DNA of 64,000 nt from Aliikangiella sp965214955 (GTDB lineage Bacteria > Pseudomonadota > Gammaproteobacteria > Enterobacterales > Kangiellaceae): positions 185,614-249,613 of the forward strand of contig CBDCCU010000003.1 in the NCBI GenBank assembly GCA_965214955.1, in the 5' to 3' direction. The notes beneath the pieces were generated by a model. That model worked only from the letters and a program-made list of their open reading frames with translations. It did no database searches and had not been told where the DNA came from. Position 1 is the stretch's first letter, and every line of letters starts with the position of its first letter. Below are positions 62,054-64,000 of the stretch, piece after piece. The position numbers and the translations under genes were made by a program.

Positions 62054-62938
62054 ATGGATAGTTATGATAAGTTAGCAAAGCGCTTGGGTATAATCTTAAC
62101 GCGTCTTAATTCTGGAGAGCACTTAAATTTAAGTGACCTCGAAAGAGACTTTAATGTATCAAAAAGAACGCTGCAAAGAGATTTCAATGATCGCCTTTCA
62201 TACCTACCTATACAACGAGAAAACTCTACTTATTTTATTGATCCGAGATTCCTTGGTAGACAGAGAAAGTCCGATGTAAAACCATTACTTGAAATGCTAG
62301 GATTGTCGCAAATATTTCCTTCTTTTGATGAACTGCTATTTTCCCAGCTGAGTACCGAACGTGTTGCACCATTCTTATTTCGAAATATTAAGATAGAAGA
62401 TACCACTGGTTATGAGGAAACATTTAAGTCTGTAACTTTAGCTATTCAAGAAAAGCGAAAGGTTAAATTTCATTACAAGCAGAAAGCTTATAACGAAGTT
62501 AGCCCCTATCGCTTGGTCAATGATCGAGGTTGGTGGTATTTAGCGGCAGTTCACAACGGAAGCCTAAAATCTTTTAAGGTGTTAAACATCGCTAAAGTAT
62601 GTGTGTCGAATCATCAATTTGCACTTCGACCTGAAATAGAGAAACAAGTAACCGATGGATGCCTAATGTGGGTAACAGATTCTCCGATTGAAATTGTGTT
62701 GAGAATTGACTCTACAATCGCTGGGCATTTTAGGAAGGCCGATATACTTCCAAGCCAGCAGTTATTGAAAGATTTAGACGATGGTTCGCTATTGGTAACC
62801 TCAAGCATTACTGACCAGAAGCAAATTATTCCGATTTTAAAATACTGGTTACCTGATATAGAAATACTGTCCCCTGCTGAACTTAAACAATCCTTGCTCT
62901 ACGAATTACAGTTTTCAATTGATCAACTTTCTAAATAG
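62054..62938 (+). CDS. WYL-domain transcriptional regulator
   Basis: 294 residues. Winged-helix DNA-binding domain (LNLSDLERDFNVSKRTLQRD, residues 25-45), then a WYL domain (VKFHYKQKAY and SPYRLVNDRGWWYLAAVHNG, about 135-190) and a C-terminal WCX-like extension. WYL proteins sense nucleic acids or nucleotides; BrxR and CapW control anti-phage systems and are encoded in defence islands with palindromic operators. This one is divergent from the exported/membrane protein pair. Confidence 0.85.
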   Translation: MDSYDKLAKRLGIILTRLNSGEHLNLSDLERDFNVSKRTLQRDFNDRLSYLPIQRENSTYFIDPRFLGRQRKSDVKPLLEMLGLSQIFPSFDELLFSQLSTERVAPFLFRNIKIEDTTGYEETFKSVTLAIQEKRKVKFHYKQKAYNEVSPYRLVNDRGWWYLAAVHNGSLKSFKVLNIAKVCVSNHQFALRPEIEKQVTDGCLMWVTDSPIEIVLRIDSTIAGHFRKADILPSQQLLKDLDDGSLLVTSSITDQKQIIPILKYWLPDIEILSPAELKQSLLYELQFSIDQLSK

Positions 62939-62952
62939 CCTAAAAAACTAAA

Positions 62953-63408
62953 CTACGAGCGCAACCAATTAACCTCTATGTGTTTGAGCCACTTTCGAAG
63001 GTAAACACATTCCACCAAAGCTATAAAACCAACAAGAAATAGATAGCTCATTTGCGGTAATTGCTCGGCATTGTATTCTACAGCCAGCCATAAGACTGGA
63101 ATAGTCAATAACAATCCTGCACTCACCCTCAAAATCCCCAGAAAGGAACCCGCGGACTCTTTTAGATCACATGCAGTCTCATTGATTTTTTTCTCAAGTT
63201 TTCTGCTTCCGAACATGAATCGCCACTTAATATAAGCGAGAGAAACAAACATTGCAGCTGCGGCCATTGAATAGTACATAATCCATTTGTTGGCAGTCAG
63301 GGCTTTAACAACTGTCATTAGTAATCCATCACCACCAAAAAAGAATGCTAGCAATGCGGGTAACACCGCCAAATACCCAATGACTTTAAGTTCTCTTCTA
63401 ATTTCCAC
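62953..63408 (-). CDS. four-helix membrane protein, hypothetical
   Basis: 151 residues with helices at about 10-30 (IGYLAVLPALLAFFFGG), 42-60 (MYYSMAAAAMFVSLAYI), 92-108 (LRVSAGLLLTIPVLWLAV) and 118-135 (MSYLFLVGFIALVECVYL); a charged loop KLEKKINETACDLKES joins helices 2 and 3. No known family. Downstream of the LRAT-like gene by 72 bp and possibly co-transcribed with it. Confidence 0.6.
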   Translation of the reverse strand: MEIRRELKVIGYLAVLPALLAFFFGGDGLLMTVVKALTANKWIMYYSMAAAAMFVSLAYIKWRFMFGSRKLEKKINETACDLKESAGSFLGILRVSAGLLLTIPVLWLAVEYNAEQLPQMSYLFLVGFIALVECVYLRKWLKHIEVNWLRS

Positions 63409-63480
63409 TTCAGTTCACTCCTATGTTAATTCCTTATTCTATAGATTAATCGAATCGCCCTTTGATGTATTCCCGTTAAA

Positions 63481-63948
63481 TTAAGTAGATTGGTAAACTA
63501 CTTCATCATAACTACGGCTTAAATTGGAAAGAAGCAAACCGCACAAACCACCTATAGCAATTATTTTCAGCAAATTCTTGCCATCAACCTTTTTACTTAC
63601 AATTAGTCCAAGAATAATTGAGAGAATTACCGCTTTAACTTGAGAACTTGTCTTTGTTCCCTGATAAATCAAAGAAGCTATATGCTCGCAATTATTGGAA
63701 AGCAAACAATATGGTTTATTAGATTTGAGAACTTGCCGAATTCTTGTACGTAACTCCTGCTTGTTAATGCTATTGGCTTTAATAACTTTGACCTCTTTAC
63801 CCTCTGAATATTCATTGAAAGTGGTCACAGTAACGCCTACTTTGGGTTGATTATGGATTACCTTACCGTCGCCTAAGTAGATACCGGCGTGCTCAACCAT
63901 GATTTTCGTTCGATATAGAAAATCGCCCATTTTTAAGTTAGAATACAT
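63481..63948 (-). CDS. LRAT/NlpC-like hydrolase with C-terminal membrane helices
   Basis: 155 residues. The N-terminal part has VEHAGIYLGDGKVIHN (His20, His32) and LLSNNCEHIASLIYQG (Cys87), the conserved His-His-Cys set of lecithin:retinol acyltransferase/H-rev107-type thiol enzymes of the NlpC/P60 superfamily, which act on phospholipids in eukaryotes. Two hydrophobic helices follow (VKAVILSIILGLIVS and IIAIGGLCGLLLSNL). Probably membrane-bound with the enzyme facing the cytoplasm. It is the last gene seen; 52 AT-rich bases remain before the edge. Confidence 0.7.
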   Translation of the reverse strand: MYSNLKMGDFLYRTKIMVEHAGIYLGDGKVIHNQPKVGVTVTTFNEYSEGKEVKVIKANSINKQELRTRIRQVLKSNKPYCLLSNNCEHIASLIYQGTKTSSQVKAVILSIILGLIVSKKVDGKNLLKIIAIGGLCGLLLSNLSRSYDEVVYQST

Positions 63949-64000
63949 ATACGTTTCCTTGTGTTATTTACGCTTTACGCATATACATTAAACGTATACA

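Noticed and set aside
1..64000. CRISPR arrays or cas genes
   Set aside because: No regularly spaced repeats and no Cas-like proteins were seen; the repeats present are transposon ends, coding repeats or operators.

Overview
The window looks like a chromosomal stretch of an AT-rich, probably marine gammaproteobacterium. It carries leuA behind a Leu-codon attenuator, a sodium-pumping oxaloacetate decarboxylase operon (oadGAB), dapA-bamC, miaE, a saccharopine reductase, a 2-Cys peroxiredoxin and an exported M6 metalloprotease with a GlyGly-CTERM-type tail. The genus cannot be fixed from the sequence alone. All coordinates and alignments were worked out by eye, with no database search.

Layout. 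(1) 1-24 kb is mostly stable backbone, largely on the minus strand: leuA with leader peptide leuL and terminator; a pentapeptide protein; oadGAB; a three-gene export operon (cytochrome/Calx-beta protein, small lipoprotein, M6 protease); peroxiredoxin; saccharopine reductase; two divergent chalcone-isomerase-like genes, one fused to a TonB C-terminal domain; dapA-bamC-MBL hydrolase; miaE; then less conserved genes (TPR, NYN/PIN and retropepsin-like proteins). (2) 24-34 kb is a mobile-element scrapyard: an IS110 family (IS1111-type) element with a structured 3' non-coding RNA region, a SIR2-domain gene followed by an integron attC site, an IS256-family copy with a 2-nt deletion, a broken phosphopantetheinyl transferase, a frameshifted CcmG/DsbE thioredoxin, and a decayed REP-associated transposase interrupted by an IS66-type element with a clean 8-bp target duplication. 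(3) At 34.14-34.20 kb lies the 3' half of a tRNA-Leu(CAA) gene, the usual scar of tRNA-targeted integration. From there to the window end the content is island-like, in blocks.

Island blocks. Block A (34.4-39.7 kb): a split PEP-synthase-like dikinase in two overlapping genes, a P-loop sulfotransferase-like protein, a LOG-family nucleotide phosphoribohydrolase and a winged-helix protein fused to a guanylate-kinase-like domain. A second att-like sequence lies at 40.2 kb, so this block may be a discrete cassette. I consider it the best candidate for an undescribed pathway. Block B (40.5-48.4 kb): an LCAT-like lipase, small membrane and lipoprotein genes, a HlyD-like protein, and a long protein with a phospholipase-A2-like motif, glycine/alanine repeats and a CFI-box C-terminal domain, plus a ComEC-like metallohydrolase. 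It may be a lipid-targeting effector system. Block C (48.5-55.4 kb): an integrase and a defence-like cluster made of a protein with two nuclease domains plus a membrane partner, an Mrr-like nuclease fused to a beta-propeller, an unknown HHFHLD protein, a DUF3427-HNH nuclease and a small PD-(D/E)XK-like protein. It ends in a gene cut by a second, intact IS256-family copy. Block D (56.8-64 kb): small proteins of the kind found on integrative elements (one DUF2787-like), a P4-type integrase, membrane proteins, a WYL-domain regulator with palindromic operators, and an LRAT-like membrane hydrolase.

Several reading frames are broken by 1-2 nt changes, three of them in homopolymer runs. This could be real decay or sequencing error; raw reads would tell.
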